The translations under genes and the position numbers were made by a program. Positions 7,706 to 15,931 of a DNA stretch of 64,000 nucleotides are shown piece after piece; position 1 is the first letter of the stretch; each line of letters opens with the position of its first letter. This stretch comes from Serratia fonticola (GTDB lineage Bacteria; Pseudomonadota; Gammaproteobacteria; Enterobacterales; Enterobacteriaceae), in the NCBI RefSeq assembly GCF_006715025.1, contig NZ_VFMK01000001.1:1550001-1614000 (forward strand), given 5' to 3'. Under the pieces are notes generated by a model, which did no database searches, was not told the DNA's origin, and worked only from the letters and a program-made list of their open reading frames with translations.

Positions 7706-8374
7706 ATGCACCCATTGACGCAAAAACCTATCGGCCTGGCACTGATGGATCGCAGTCCACTAACGTTGACTGGGCTGTCATGTTTTATTGGAACGCTTAA
7801 CGTCGCCAATGAGATTATTGTGCAGGAAACCAGTATGGCTGCGGTTTCTGAAGGCCTGCTGTATCAGCCGGTAGATATTCTGATCACAGAATTAAATGGT
7901 TTGAATGAGACCACGGCTCAGGGGCGGGAAACCCTGCTGAATTTGTGTGCTCAGCTCCCGTCGTTGCGAGTGATTGTTTACACCCGCTGCCAGAAGGGGG
8001 AAGATCTGTGTCGGTTGCTTGAAGTGCCTAACATCAGCGTGGTGTCCCGCGGTGATGAGCTGCCACTGGTGAGTGAATTCTTTAACCGGGTATTTAACGG
8101 TGAGCGAGTGTTAAGTCCTCTGATTGGTTCTTACCTGGCTCGAAACGATTCCGACGATGTTTCCAGTCTGCATAACCTGACTCGTTGTGAAAATGACGTC
8201 CTGACATTCTTGTTTAACGGGATGAGCCTGAGGGAGATCGCTGAACTTCAGCATCGTAGCATCAAAACTATCAGTGCACATAAGTGCAATGCGATGCGAA
8301 AATTGCAGGTCAAGAATGACAGCGAATTATTTTCGCTTAGAAAAAACATTACTCAGCAGTTTGCGTGCGATTAA
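7706..8374 (+). CDS. LuxR/FimZ-type regulator with degenerate receiver domain
   Basis: A 222-residue paralogue of its upstream neighbour, with a receiver-like domain (about residues 8-135) and a C-terminal LuxR helix-turn-helix (about 155-210; LTRCENDVLTFL and IKTISAHKCNAMRKL). The phospho-acceptor position is Glu62 (DILITEL) instead of Asp, and the conserved Lys is replaced by Arg (VVSRG), so normal phosphotransfer is unlikely. AGGAG lies six bases before the ATG. It is probably co-transcribed or co-regulated with the flanking regulators. The DNA target is unknown; the fimbrial promoters nearby are the obvious candidates. Confidence 0.84.
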   Translation: MHPLTQKPIGLALMDRSPLTLTGLSCFIGTLNVANEIIVQETSMAAVSEGLLYQPVDILITELNGLNETTAQGRETLLNLCAQLPSLRVIVYTRCQKGEDLCRLLEVPNISVVSRGDELPLVSEFFNRVFNGERVLSPLIGSYLARNDSDDVSSLHNLTRCENDVLTFLFNGMSLREIAELQHRSIKTISAHKCNAMRKLQVKNDSELFSLRKNITQQFACD

Positions 8375-8484
8375 TGGCTGGCAATAGGGGGGCGGTTGTT
8401 GCTCTATTAAAGTCTTAAATTGTAGAAGGAGCATACTCGATATCGTAGGGCTTTAGCCCCTGATTCTCATGGAAGGGAATACTT

Positions 8485-9312
8485 ATGACTTTATGCAACC
8501 TACCGATTACACGTGTTGCACTGTTAACTCCTAGCCAATTGATTGAGCAAGGGATTGAGCGCCTGCTTGAAGAGCAGGCGGATTTTCGGTTGGTTTGGCG
8601 AATGGGATCCATAAGCGAAGCCAGACTGCGGTTAATTGCGCCTCATGTTGAAATGTTAATAGTCACAATTAGCACTCATCAGGCTGGTTGGCAGCGGTGG
8701 CTACAGTTTATTCGAGTCTTACGCCGAACGTGCCCGGAAATGAAAATAGTCGTGATAATGGACATATCTATCCCCTATTTTCTGCAACAACTTGCCGAAA
8801 TCAAGATTGATGGCATCCTCAGCCAGTGCGATCGCCTGGACGAAATAAGGACGGCCTTTACGTTAGTATCGCAAGGCGGTGTCTATCGTAGCAGTAGAAT
8901 TGGCGGCACCTTGTCAGATGAGCCTGGTGCTATGAAGCCCACTGCGTTGAGCCTGATGGAATTAAGAGTATTACAATCTCTTGTACAAGGGGTGTCGATC
9001 AAGCATACCGCTGAGCTGTTGATGCGCAGTGAAAAAACGATCATGGCGACCAAAGGTAAAGCCATGCATAAGCTGGGGATCAAACATAGCGCCGATCTGG
9101 TTGCTATGCGGGATGTGCTGGAATATCTGTATCTGGAGTTAACTCAGTCAGGTGAAAGTCATGTGGTGACCGAGGCCAATGACGTCCAGAAACATATCCA
9201 CAGAGCCAGCAAAGAAAAAGAAATAGAAACATTGCCGACATGGTTACCTCCTGTGGATTTGCTTCATTCACGGGGAGTGATGAGCGGTTCTTATCCAGCC
9301 AGGAAGGAATAG
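8485..9312 (+). CDS. LuxR-type regulator, strongly degenerate receiver, extended C-terminus
   Basis: A 275-residue third member of the regulator set. The N-terminal half keeps the receiver-like hydrophobic pattern but the phospho-acceptor position is Thr61 (MLIVTIS) and the acidic pocket is absent. The LuxR helix-turn-helix (about 155-210; LSLMELRVLQSLV and KTIMATKGKAMHKLG) is intact. About 60 extra residues, rich in Glu, Lys and His, follow it, unlike the two upstream regulators. The ribosome site is GGAAGGG. It stops five bases before the lipoprotein gene, so those genes are likely one transcript. It resembles Salmonella FimW in position only. Confidence 0.8.
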   Translation: MTLCNLPITRVALLTPSQLIEQGIERLLEEQADFRLVWRMGSISEARLRLIAPHVEMLIVTISTHQAGWQRWLQFIRVLRRTCPEMKIVVIMDISIPYFLQQLAEIKIDGILSQCDRLDEIRTAFTLVSQGGVYRSSRIGGTLSDEPGAMKPTALSLMELRVLQSLVQGVSIKHTAELLMRSEKTIMATKGKAMHKLGIKHSADLVAMRDVLEYLYLELTQSGESHVVTEANDVQKHIHRASKEKEIETLPTWLPPVDLLHSRGVMSGSYPARKE

Positions 9313-9316
9313 AGTT

Positions 9317-9772
9317 TTGGAACAGCTTCAAAAAAACAGAGGGTGTGGGCGGCGGTTGATGGCCGGAATTATCGTCGGTAGCGGATTACTGTTGGCCGGT
9401 TGCGAAAGCAAAAACACGGTGACTTCTCTGGTTTCCCCTCCGGCAGAGTCTGTACCCCAGGCTGTTGAAACACCACCGCCAGAAGCCGTGGTAGAGCCAC
9501 AGCCTGAAGTGAAAGAAAATCGTATGGGGCTCTGTCAGAGCGAGCTCGCTTCGTTGAAAACCGTTAATCCCAGAGCTTATGCCGTTCGAAAAGCCTATTT
9601 CGATAATTTGGTAAAAACGGCGTCGGTATACACTGCCGTACGCGGCGAAGTGAACTCACTGACCAAAGATACCTTAGACGCACTGTATAAATATAAAACC
9701 AATCAGGTCTGTGCTGAAATTGAACGTGACGTCCTCAATGGGCTGATCCGTAAAGGGGAGAGCGTGAAGTGA
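9317..9772 (+). CDS. Small predicted lipoprotein of the fimbrial locus
   Basis: A 151-residue protein with a lipoprotein signal: a charged N-terminus, a hydrophobic stretch and the lipobox LLAGC with the lipidated Cys at residue 29. The residue after Cys is Glu, not Asp, so outer-membrane sorting is expected. A Pro/Glu/Val-rich linker (about 40-65) precedes a compact charged domain with two further Cys (LCQSE and QVCAE). I do not recognise the family. The TTG start is chosen because AGGAAGGA lies about eight bases upstream; an in-frame ATG at 9359 has no ribosome site and would lose the charged head. Its stop overlaps the next gene's GTG by four bases, so the two are translationally coupled. 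Confidence 0.72.
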   Translation: MEQLQKNRGCGRRLMAGIIVGSGLLLAGCESKNTVTSLVSPPAESVPQAVETPPPEAVVEPQPEVKENRMGLCQSELASLKTVNPRAYAVRKAYFDNLVKTASVYTAVRGEVNSLTKDTLDALYKYKTNQVCAEIERDVLNGLIRKGESVK

Positions 9773-11505
9773 AGCAGGGCTTAAAATATGGCTTTTTCTT
9801 TACGTTAGCGCTTCCTTTGGGCTGTGCGTTTGCAGCGGAGCAACTCAAGGACGACATGAGTTCAACACTGCAATCTTTGAATGCGATAACCAGCAAGGTA
9901 GATGAAGCCCCTGCGCTTCTCTTGCTGACCCCCTCCCAGCTTGACGATATCAGTTCGCCAGCCGAAAGAAACACCCGTCAGCCAGCCAAACGCCTCTCTA
10001 GCAAAAAGGCTGGCGAGCCTACCGCTGCCCCTACGACTGAATTAAAGGCTCTACAAGCCAAAATTGAACGGTTGAATACCACCCTTGCTAAGCAGGAACA
10101 GGAACTTAAGCAATTGCGACAAACCGCCCAACAGGATGCGGAAGCGCGTGCCGAAGTGGCTCAGTTAAAACAAAATCTGCAGGAAAATCTGCTGGCCACT
10201 GAACAGATGCAGCAGGATATGAAGCTTGCAACGGCGGCAAAGTCAGAAAATGCAAAAGATAATAGCCGATTGCAGCAGGCTCTAGACAAAAGCCAGCAAC
10301 AGAGTTCGGCACTGCAAAAGCAACTGGATGTGCTGGCTAAATCGCATAATGATAATAATCAGGAAAATAAAGCCCTGCAAGTAGCCCTGAATGAAAGCCG
10401 CAAACAGGCCGAAGAGGCGAAAAAGACCTTGGTGGAGTTAACCAAGAAAGCCAACGAGAAAGCGCTGAAGGCATCTTTATTACAAAAACAGTTGGACTTA
10501 CTGATCGCGACGCAGGCGGTGAAAAGTAGCGAGCGTGATACGCTGAAAGCGCAGGCTGCGCAAAGCAACCAGCAAAACGAAGCGGTACAAAAACAGCTAG
10601 CAACATTGACAAACCAGGTTAAAGAAAAAGCACAACAAATGGCTGTGCTGCAAAAGCAAGTCGAAGTGCTAACGGTGTCAAACAGCGAGAAAGCCCAAGG
10701 TAATCAAACCATACAGGCCGCTTTGGATGAAAGTCATAAGCAGAGGGAAGCGCTACAAAACCAACTGGCGGCGTTGAAGGGAAGGGCTGATGCGCAGCAG
10801 TTGGAAAATAGCGCATTGCAACAGCGGTTGGTCACTCTGCAAAAAGCGGATATAGAGCCAAAATCAGCGAAGGAAATTCGCGACTATGCGATCGGCAGCT
10901 CTTTGGCAGAAGATATGCTCGCTTTGCTTAAAGAGAGAGCGACGCAGGGTATTGAGGTGGATAGCCGTATAGCGTTGGCGGGGGTACAAGACACCTTCGC
11001 CGGGCAACTCAAGTTACTGCCAGATCAGATCGAAAAAGCATTGGATGCCGCAGAAGTGGCGCTGAATAGCAATCAAAAGCAGCAAAAATTGAATGTTGAA
11101 ACGGCAGGGGCTCGTTATATAGAGCAGTTTAAAAAGCAAAAACAGGTGAAAAAAGAGGCATCAGGCTATTTCTACCGTATCGAGAATACCGGGAATGGGC
11201 CGATTGGGCCAAACAGTATTGTCACTGTGGTGGTAAAAGAGAGTTTGACAAACGGGAAAGTCATCAAGGATATGGATGCTGCAGGCACGTCAATCACGCA
11301 GCCATTGTCCAGCTATCCGCCCATGTTTAAATCTGCACTCATGCAGTTGCAAAATCACGGCAGCATGACGATGGTAGTTCCGCCAAATTTAGCTTATGGC
11401 GATAAAGGTCTACCACCTGACATCCCGCCGGGTTCTACGATGATATATAATGTAAAAATATTAGATGTGATGGCTCCTGCCGATACTGTCACTCCTGTAA
11501 AGTAA
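9769..11505 (+). CDS. Periplasmic coiled-coil protein with C-terminal FKBP-like domain
   Basis: A 578-residue exported protein. A signal peptide ends near residue 22 (AFA). Residues about 91-362 are a long coiled coil with recurring segments of the form LQKQLD-x-L, rich in Gln, Lys, Glu and Ala. Residues about 364-455 resemble the FKBP N-terminal dimerisation domain of Mip/FkpA, and 465-567 an FKBP prolyl isomerase domain (VPPNLAYGDKG then IPPGSTMIYNVKILDV). The usual aromatic pocket is altered: the VIPGW-type segment reads YPPMFKSAL, so isomerase activity is doubtful. It starts with GTG overlapping the lipoprotein stop. A role as long-armed chaperone or envelope spacer for fimbrial assembly is inference. 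Confidence 0.85.
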   Translation: MKQGLKYGFFFTLALPLGCAFAAEQLKDDMSSTLQSLNAITSKVDEAPALLLLTPSQLDDISSPAERNTRQPAKRLSSKKAGEPTAAPTTELKALQAKIERLNTTLAKQEQELKQLRQTAQQDAEARAEVAQLKQNLQENLLATEQMQQDMKLATAAKSENAKDNSRLQQALDKSQQQSSALQKQLDVLAKSHNDNNQENKALQVALNESRKQAEEAKKTLVELTKKANEKALKASLLQKQLDLLIATQAVKSSERDTLKAQAAQSNQQNEAVQKQLATLTNQVKEKAQQMAVLQKQVEVLTVSNSEKAQGNQTIQAALDESHKQREALQNQLAALKGRADAQQLENSALQQRLVTLQKADIEPKSAKEIRDYAIGSSLAEDMLALLKERATQGIEVDSRIALAGVQDTFAGQLKLLPDQIEKALDAAEVALNSNQKQQKLNVETAGARYIEQFKKQKQVKKEASGYFYRIENTGNGPIGPNSIVTVVVKESLTNGKVIKDMDAAGTSITQPLSSYPPMFKSALMQLQNHGSMTMVVPPNLAYGDKGLPPDIPPGSTMIYNVKILDVMAPADTVTPVK

Positions 11506-11532
11506 AAATATATTGCTACTAAATATCAGGCA

Positions 11533-11568
11533 ATTTAACTTAGAATAGTTCTAATATTTGAGTTAAAT
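11533..11568. terminator. Nested inverted repeat at a convergent gene junction
   Basis: ATTTAACT (11533-11540) pairs with AGTTAAAT (11561-11568), and inside it TTAGAA (11540-11545) pairs with TTCTAA (11549-11554). It lies between the FKBP-domain gene and the convergent recombinase, overlapping the latter's stop codon. It is AT-rich and could terminate both ways. Confidence 0.45.
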
Positions 11569-12114
11569 ATGTATTATCCGGAAGCGTTCCACGTTGCTTG
11601 CAGTATAAATAACGGTGTTTTGAATGTTTCTATGCCCCAGATAGTCTTGAATTAACCGTGTATCAATCCCTTTGTCGGCGAGGGCATACCCACAAGAGTG
11701 TCGCAGCATATGAGGATGTACCTGAACGCTGATGCCAGCTAATTCTCCGTAGGATTTTATTAAACGGTAGAGCTGCTGGCGTGAAATTTGCCCTCCATGG
11801 CGTGAAAGGAATAACCATGGACTGTCAGACTCCAGATAACGTGGACGTTGTGATAACCATCTGTTTAGCGCGAGGCGTTCACGGATTTGAATGGGATGCT
11901 GGACAGAGAAACCGTTCTTTAAGCGGGAAACGTGTAAGCGGTTCGTTGCCAGGTCAATATCCTCTAAGCGTAAGCCCCGCAGCTCACTGACGCGTAACCC
12001 ATGAATAAAGCACATCAACAACATACAGCGATCCCGACAACCATTAGGTCCGTCCGGTATGGCAGAGATCATTCTCTCAATTTCAATATGGCTGAGATAT
12101 TTGCGTTTTTTCAT
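11563..12114 (-). CDS. Second FimB/FimE-type tyrosine recombinase
   Basis: A 183-residue recombinase very similar to the one at the left edge, with the catalytic residues at identical positions: Arg41, Lys66, His135, Arg138, His161 and Tyr170 (VIYTASN). It reads toward the fimbrial cluster from the other side, so the two recombinases bracket the locus in opposite orientation. In E. coli and several other fim loci a FimB/FimE pair works on one switch; here the second is about 11 kb from the candidate switch. I see no second matching inverted-repeat pair beside it. It may act in trans on the 583-893 element or on a site outside the window. Confidence 0.92.
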   Translation of the reverse strand: MKKRKYLSHIEIERMISAIPDGPNGCRDRCMLLMCFIHGLRVSELRGLRLEDIDLATNRLHVSRLKNGFSVQHPIQIRERLALNRWLSQRPRYLESDSPWLFLSRHGGQISRQQLYRLIKSYGELAGISVQVHPHMLRHSCGYALADKGIDTRLIQDYLGHRNIQNTVIYTASNVERFRIIHI

Positions 12115-12341
12115 TTTCTCTTTCCTGCGTTACAGAAAGCAAATATTATGGATGATAGTGTCATTTAAACATTGAACGCCTGCATTCAGCAAATGAAATA
12201 GCAATGAGTGGTACTAAGAACTTTCCGTCAAAATTTCATTGAGGCTAGTGTTTGAGAGGCGTTGACCATTATTAATGTGAAAAAAAATAGCCTATCTGCT
12301 CATAAAATAATCACTTTGTTTGTAGGGAGAGGACACATCCC

Positions 12342-12578
12342 ATGCCGAAAATACATAGCGAAAATCGCACTTTGAAGAAAAATGAGTACATTCTTAGTGT
12401 TACTAAGGTGTGCTTTTTCTCTATGGCTATTCGGATATTTACTTTTTTATGGGATTTTTATTTCCCGAACAACAAATCCATTATTTTTGTGGCTGTTTTT
12501 TATTCGTTTTTTCTGGTTTCCGAAATGCATTTTTTAGAAATTGTTACTCTATCACGAGGGGGCTTACCCATCCCATAG
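12342..12578 (+). CDS. Small hydrophobic hypothetical protein
   Basis: A 78-codon frame with a good ribosome site (GGGAGAGGA, about eight bases before ATG). The product has a basic N-terminus and two hydrophobic segments (about 22-43 and 46-68), suggesting a small inner-membrane protein. The sequence is AT-rich with many Asn, Lys and Phe codons, unlike the core genes nearby, which hints at foreign origin. It lies in the 600-base gap between the second recombinase and the yojI-type gene; the rest of that gap holds nothing I can name. No family is recognised, and it may not be a gene. Confidence 0.3.
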   Translation: MPKIHSENRTLKKNEYILSVTKVCFFSMAIRIFTFLWDFYFPNNKSIIFVAVFYSFFLVSEMHFLEIVTLSRGGLPIP

Positions 12579-12716
12579 GAAATCAACGTACGATACCTAC
12601 GTAGAACGCAGGTCTTAGTGTGCATTCAAACGAAAAACAAAATGAGAATTGTTATTGATATCGTACTTTTGCTGATTACAATGCCTGCCTTGCACTGATT
12701 CTAAATAGGATTTCTC

Positions 12717-14369
12717 ATGGAGTTGCTAAGAGTCGTCTTCCACCAATATCGTTGGCCGTTTCTGGCGGTAATGACGTTGACCATGGCCAGCGCTGCGTTG
12801 GGTATTGGCATCATTGCATTTATAAATGTGCAGTTGATGGGGGCGGTGGGGGAGTCGCTGACGATATTGCCGCAATTTCTTGGTTTATTGGCCCTGTTGA
12901 TGGTGGTAACACTGGGTTCACAGTTGGCGTTGACTACGCTAGGACACTATTTTGTTTATCGCCTGCGTGGTCAATTGGTCAAGCGTATTCTGGATACCGA
13001 TATTGAACGCCTGGAACAACTGGGGAGCGCTTCGCTGCTTGCCAGTCTATCAAGTGATATTCGTAATATCACCATCGCCTTTGTTCGCCTGCCAGAACTG
13101 GTACAAGGGGTGATTTTGAGCATCGGTTCTGCGCTTTATCTTGGCTGGCTCTCGCCAGCGATGCTGGGCGTAACGGCGCTTTGGGTCGCGGTGACGATTC
13201 TTGGCAGTTGGTATCTTGTCTCACGGGTTTATCGTCATCTCAACAACGTGCGCGAAGCAGAGGAACGCCTTTATCAGCACTATCAGTCAGCGATTGATGG
13301 ACGTAAAGAGTTGGCACTAAACCGTGATCGCGCCAAGGCGCTTTTCCAACAGGCTTACCAGCCGGATGCTGGTGATTATCGCTATCACATAATTCGTGCG
13401 GATACCTTCCATCTTAGTGCTGTCAACTGGTCAAATATCATGATGCTGGGCGCTATTGGTTTGGTATTTTATATGGCGAACAGCCTGGGATGGGCAAACA
13501 CGGAGATTGCTGCAACCTATTCCCTGACTTTGTTGTTTCTGCGCACGCCATTATTACAGGCTGTTGGGGCATTTCCGACGTTGATCAGCGCCGCCGTTGC
13601 CTTTAACAAGGTGAAAGCGCTCAAACTGGCGGACTACCAAGAGGCCTTTCCTGCGACACAAGCCCGAGAATGGCAAACTCTGGAGTTACGTGATGTGGTA
13701 TTTCGCTATAAGGCTGGTGATGAGCAACCAGGATTTGCTGTGGGGCCGCTCAATTTGACGTTACGACGTGGCGAGTTGGTGTTTCTGATTGGTGGCAATG
13801 GGAGTGGTAAATCTACGTTGGCTATGTTGTTAACTGGATTGTATGTGCCCGTCAGCGGGCAGATTCTGCTGGATGGCTCCCCGTTAACGGCCAGCGACAG
13901 GTATGATTATCGCCGCTTGTTCTCGGCCATCTTCACCGATTTCCATCAGTTTCATCATCTGTTGGGGCCGGAAGGGAAAGCGCCAGATGCTGAACTGGTA
14001 GACACCTGGCTGCAACGGTTAAAAATGAAAAGCAAATTGGTGTTTGATGGGGCCAGGATCACGAATCCGCAGCTTTCACAGGGGCAGCGTAAACGCTTGG
14101 CTCTGTTACTGGCGGTGGCGGAAAAACGGGATATTTTACTGTTGGATGAATGGGCGGCAGATCAGGATCCCCAGTTCCGCCGAGCTTTCTACCGTGAGTT
14201 GCTTCCCTGTTTGCGCGCCATGGGCAAAACCATCTTTGCCATTAGCCATGACGACCATTATTTTGAACATGCGGACCGCCTGCTGCAAATGCGAGATGGC
14301 CAGTTGAGCGAATTGTTAGGGGATGAACGCCAACAGGCCAGCAAGGATTCCGTCAGCCAGATCGGCTGA
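12717..14369 (+). CDS. yojI: YojI-type peptide-export ABC transporter (fused permease-ATPase)
   Basis: A 550-residue inner-membrane exporter fused to its ATPase, nearly the length of E. coli YojI (547), which pumps out peptides such as microcin J25. Six transmembrane segments occupy about residues 10-295. The nucleotide-binding domain has Walker A GGNGSGKST (359-367), signature LSQGQ and Walker B ILLLDEW, with DDHYFEHADRL near the end as in YojI. The ATG follows an AGGA site. Two divergent-looking neighbours and a short terminator overlapping its stop suggest it is transcribed alone. The natural substrate here is unknown. Confidence 0.92.
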   Translation: MELLRVVFHQYRWPFLAVMTLTMASAALGIGIIAFINVQLMGAVGESLTILPQFLGLLALLMVVTLGSQLALTTLGHYFVYRLRGQLVKRILDTDIERLEQLGSASLLASLSSDIRNITIAFVRLPELVQGVILSIGSALYLGWLSPAMLGVTALWVAVTILGSWYLVSRVYRHLNNVREAEERLYQHYQSAIDGRKELALNRDRAKALFQQAYQPDAGDYRYHIIRADTFHLSAVNWSNIMMLGAIGLVFYMANSLGWANTEIAATYSLTLLFLRTPLLQAVGAFPTLISAAVAFNKVKALKLADYQEAFPATQAREWQTLELRDVVFRYKAGDEQPGFAVGPLNLTLRRGELVFLIGGNGSGKSTLAMLLTGLYVPVSGQILLDGSPLTASDRYDYRRLFSAIFTDFHQFHHLLGPEGKAPDAELVDTWLQRLKMKSKLVFDGARITNPQLSQGQRKRLALLLAVAEKRDILLLDEWAADQDPQFRRAFYRELLPCLRAMGKTIFAISHDDHYFEHADRLLQMRDGQLSELLGDERQQASKDSVSQIG

Positions 14370-14372
14370 CGG
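14350..14372 (+). terminator. Hairpin overlapping the yojI stop codon
   Basis: CCGTCAGCC (14350-14358) pairs perfectly with GGCTGACGG (14364-14372) across five bases. The stop codon lies within the stem. No clear T-run follows, so termination may be weak. Confidence 0.5.
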
Positions 14373-14689
14373 TGAGATATTTCTCTTGATCCCGTTAGGG
14401 CGATTAAGTTCGCCTTTGCTCGGATACTACGAGCGGCTTCTTGGGTAACAAGTGCTAACAATATTTCCAATTATTGTTTTGTTGAGAATTATCCATAGGA
14501 ATAGACTACTTTATCAATTGCTCATAACGATAATAAATAACGTCGCTATTAGGTTAACCTACGTCTGAGTAGCAGTTGCCGCTGAAAGGTTTGTTTCAGC
14601 ATGACTTAAGTGAGGCATTATGAGTCAAAATAACTGCAACAACTTATTGGAAACAGTGGGGCATAAGCAAGCCGATGGATAGCAAATTA

Positions 14690-15460
14690 CAACCCCTTGC
14701 TGGAGAGGTTCAGTTACCTGGGCAGAGCATATTGCCGCCCACCTGGCGGTTGAATGAAAGGCAAAAACGCTTTATTGAGGCGCTTTTGCTGCCCGAAGAA
14801 GATATCAGTGCCACCACTGGGGTAGCGGATAATCTTGTAACACCCAGCCAGAATGGCAAACAGCATTTGCAGCAGAGTCAGCCCGAGTAACATCGTCAAA
14901 GGTACTGTCAACTTTTAATCAGGTCGCGCATCTGGCCAAACAGGGTTGTTCCCAGTGCGGCCAGCAAATGGCCAATAGACTGTGTCATGGCTGACGGTAA
15001 AGGCACTCCCGATAAGCACGCTTCCCCCCAGAACACGTCATTCCAGGGTAGTACATCCCGACAACCAGCATCACCGTTACCAGCCATACCCTATGCTCAA
15101 TGCCATTCGTTTGGCGATAGAGGGCGTTAGCGGTAATAACACGGCAAACAGGATCAGGAGCAGAGAATTAAGTAACCTGACTGCGGTGGCTGAAAGCATT
15201 AACTGTTGCTGGATCTGTTCCAGTAACAGACCTACGCTGATGGGTAGAGCTCTTAAGTTGACGGCCACTGGCATGACCCGGCTAGCAGTGATAAACCTGC
15301 GCAATGACGGCGTATGGCGATTGAGACAGAGGGGATTCCGGTTGGAACATGAAATCTCCGCGCCAAGACATACAGCCAATCAATAATGCGTGTCGAGATG
15401 CGTTGATTGACGTTACGCCTACGTATTGGCAGGGCTGTCAGTGTTGGAAACAATGGCCAG
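14690..15460 (-). pseudogene. Decayed membrane-transporter remnant
   Basis: No intact gene is seen between 14370 and 15600. Read on the minus strand, broken pieces of hydrophobic, membrane-like protein appear in different frames: one at about 15280-15080 (ALPISVGLLLEQIQQQL then LLNSLLLILFAVLLPL), one near 14990-14930 (SIGHLLAALGTTLFGQ) and one near 14910-14850 (LTMLLGLTLLQMLFAILAG). Stops and frame changes separate them. The pattern suggests a frameshifted polytopic transporter, perhaps of the bile-acid/sodium symporter type, but that family call is a guess. The plus-strand open frames here look like chance. Confidence 0.35.
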
Positions 15461-15604
15461 CCTGACGAAAGCCTAAAGAGAACGCAATCGGTCTCGGCGA
15501 GATAGGATAGCCTTGATCAAAGCCAGGCTAACGGGTGCTGGCAGCTTTTGTCGGGATAAAGAACAGTAACCTAAGTAAACTTATTTTTGTTCGGAGGCGT
15601 CATC

Positions 15605-15712
15605 ATGTCTTTTTACAGCCCTCGCCGTATTGTGCTTTATACCGTCGCCGTGATCGTGATCTTGGTGGTCGTCGGCCTGATAACCTACTTTGGTGTTGGC
15701 AGGCTCGGTTGA
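15605..15712 (+). CDS. 35-residue single-span membrane peptide
   Basis: A short frame with a strong ribosome site (GGAGG, seven bases before ATG). The product has a basic N-terminus (SFYSPRR), one hydrophobic helix (about residues 9-29) and a short polar tail, the form of the many small inner-membrane proteins of enterobacteria. It is preserved between a decayed region and a regulatory region, which argues for selection. I do not recognise a named homologue. Confidence 0.55.
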   Translation: MSFYSPRRIVLYTVAVIVILVVVGLITYFGVGRLG

Positions 15713-15727
15713 GCCAATTGGTGGATT

Positions 15728-15743
15728 TGTGATGTTGATCACT
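15728..15743. promoter_or_regulatory. Candidate CRP site
   Basis: TGTGATGTTGATCACT fits the CRP consensus TGTGA-N6-TCACA at nine of ten positions. It lies 15 bases after the small membrane peptide gene and about 300 bases before agaR. Confidence 0.5.
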
Positions 15744-15875
15744 TAAGGAAAAAAAAGTCTTTTCACCTGTGCCCGCCAAAGTCCCTTTCACTGTCATGTT
15801 TTTCACATACTCTTAACCTGCCGCCCCAGCGGCTTGCGGCAGATTTCACTTTTCCCCCAGCCATCAAAGAAATAG

Positions 15876-15889
15876 TTTCGTTTCATTTC
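15876..15889 (+). promoter_or_regulatory. Candidate AgaR operator
   Basis: TTTCGTTTCATTTC fits the core of the E. coli AgaR consensus as I recall it (TTTC-R-TTTY-R-TTTY). It is about 150 bases upstream of agaR, so autoregulation and operon repression are plausible. Confidence 0.45.
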
Positions 15890-15931
15890 GATTCGAAAGC
15901 TTTTTACCCTCATTTCCTGCTAAAACTGCCC

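Noticed and set aside
12311..12377. Pieces resembling the fim switch motif (TCACTTTG, CACTTTGAA) beside the second recombinase
   Set aside because: There is no inverted partner in the gap and the AACTAAA part is missing; chance in AT-rich DNA is likely.
14982..15386. 134-codon plus-strand frame in the decayed region
   Set aside because: No ribosome site; composition fits the antisense of broken membrane-protein fragments.
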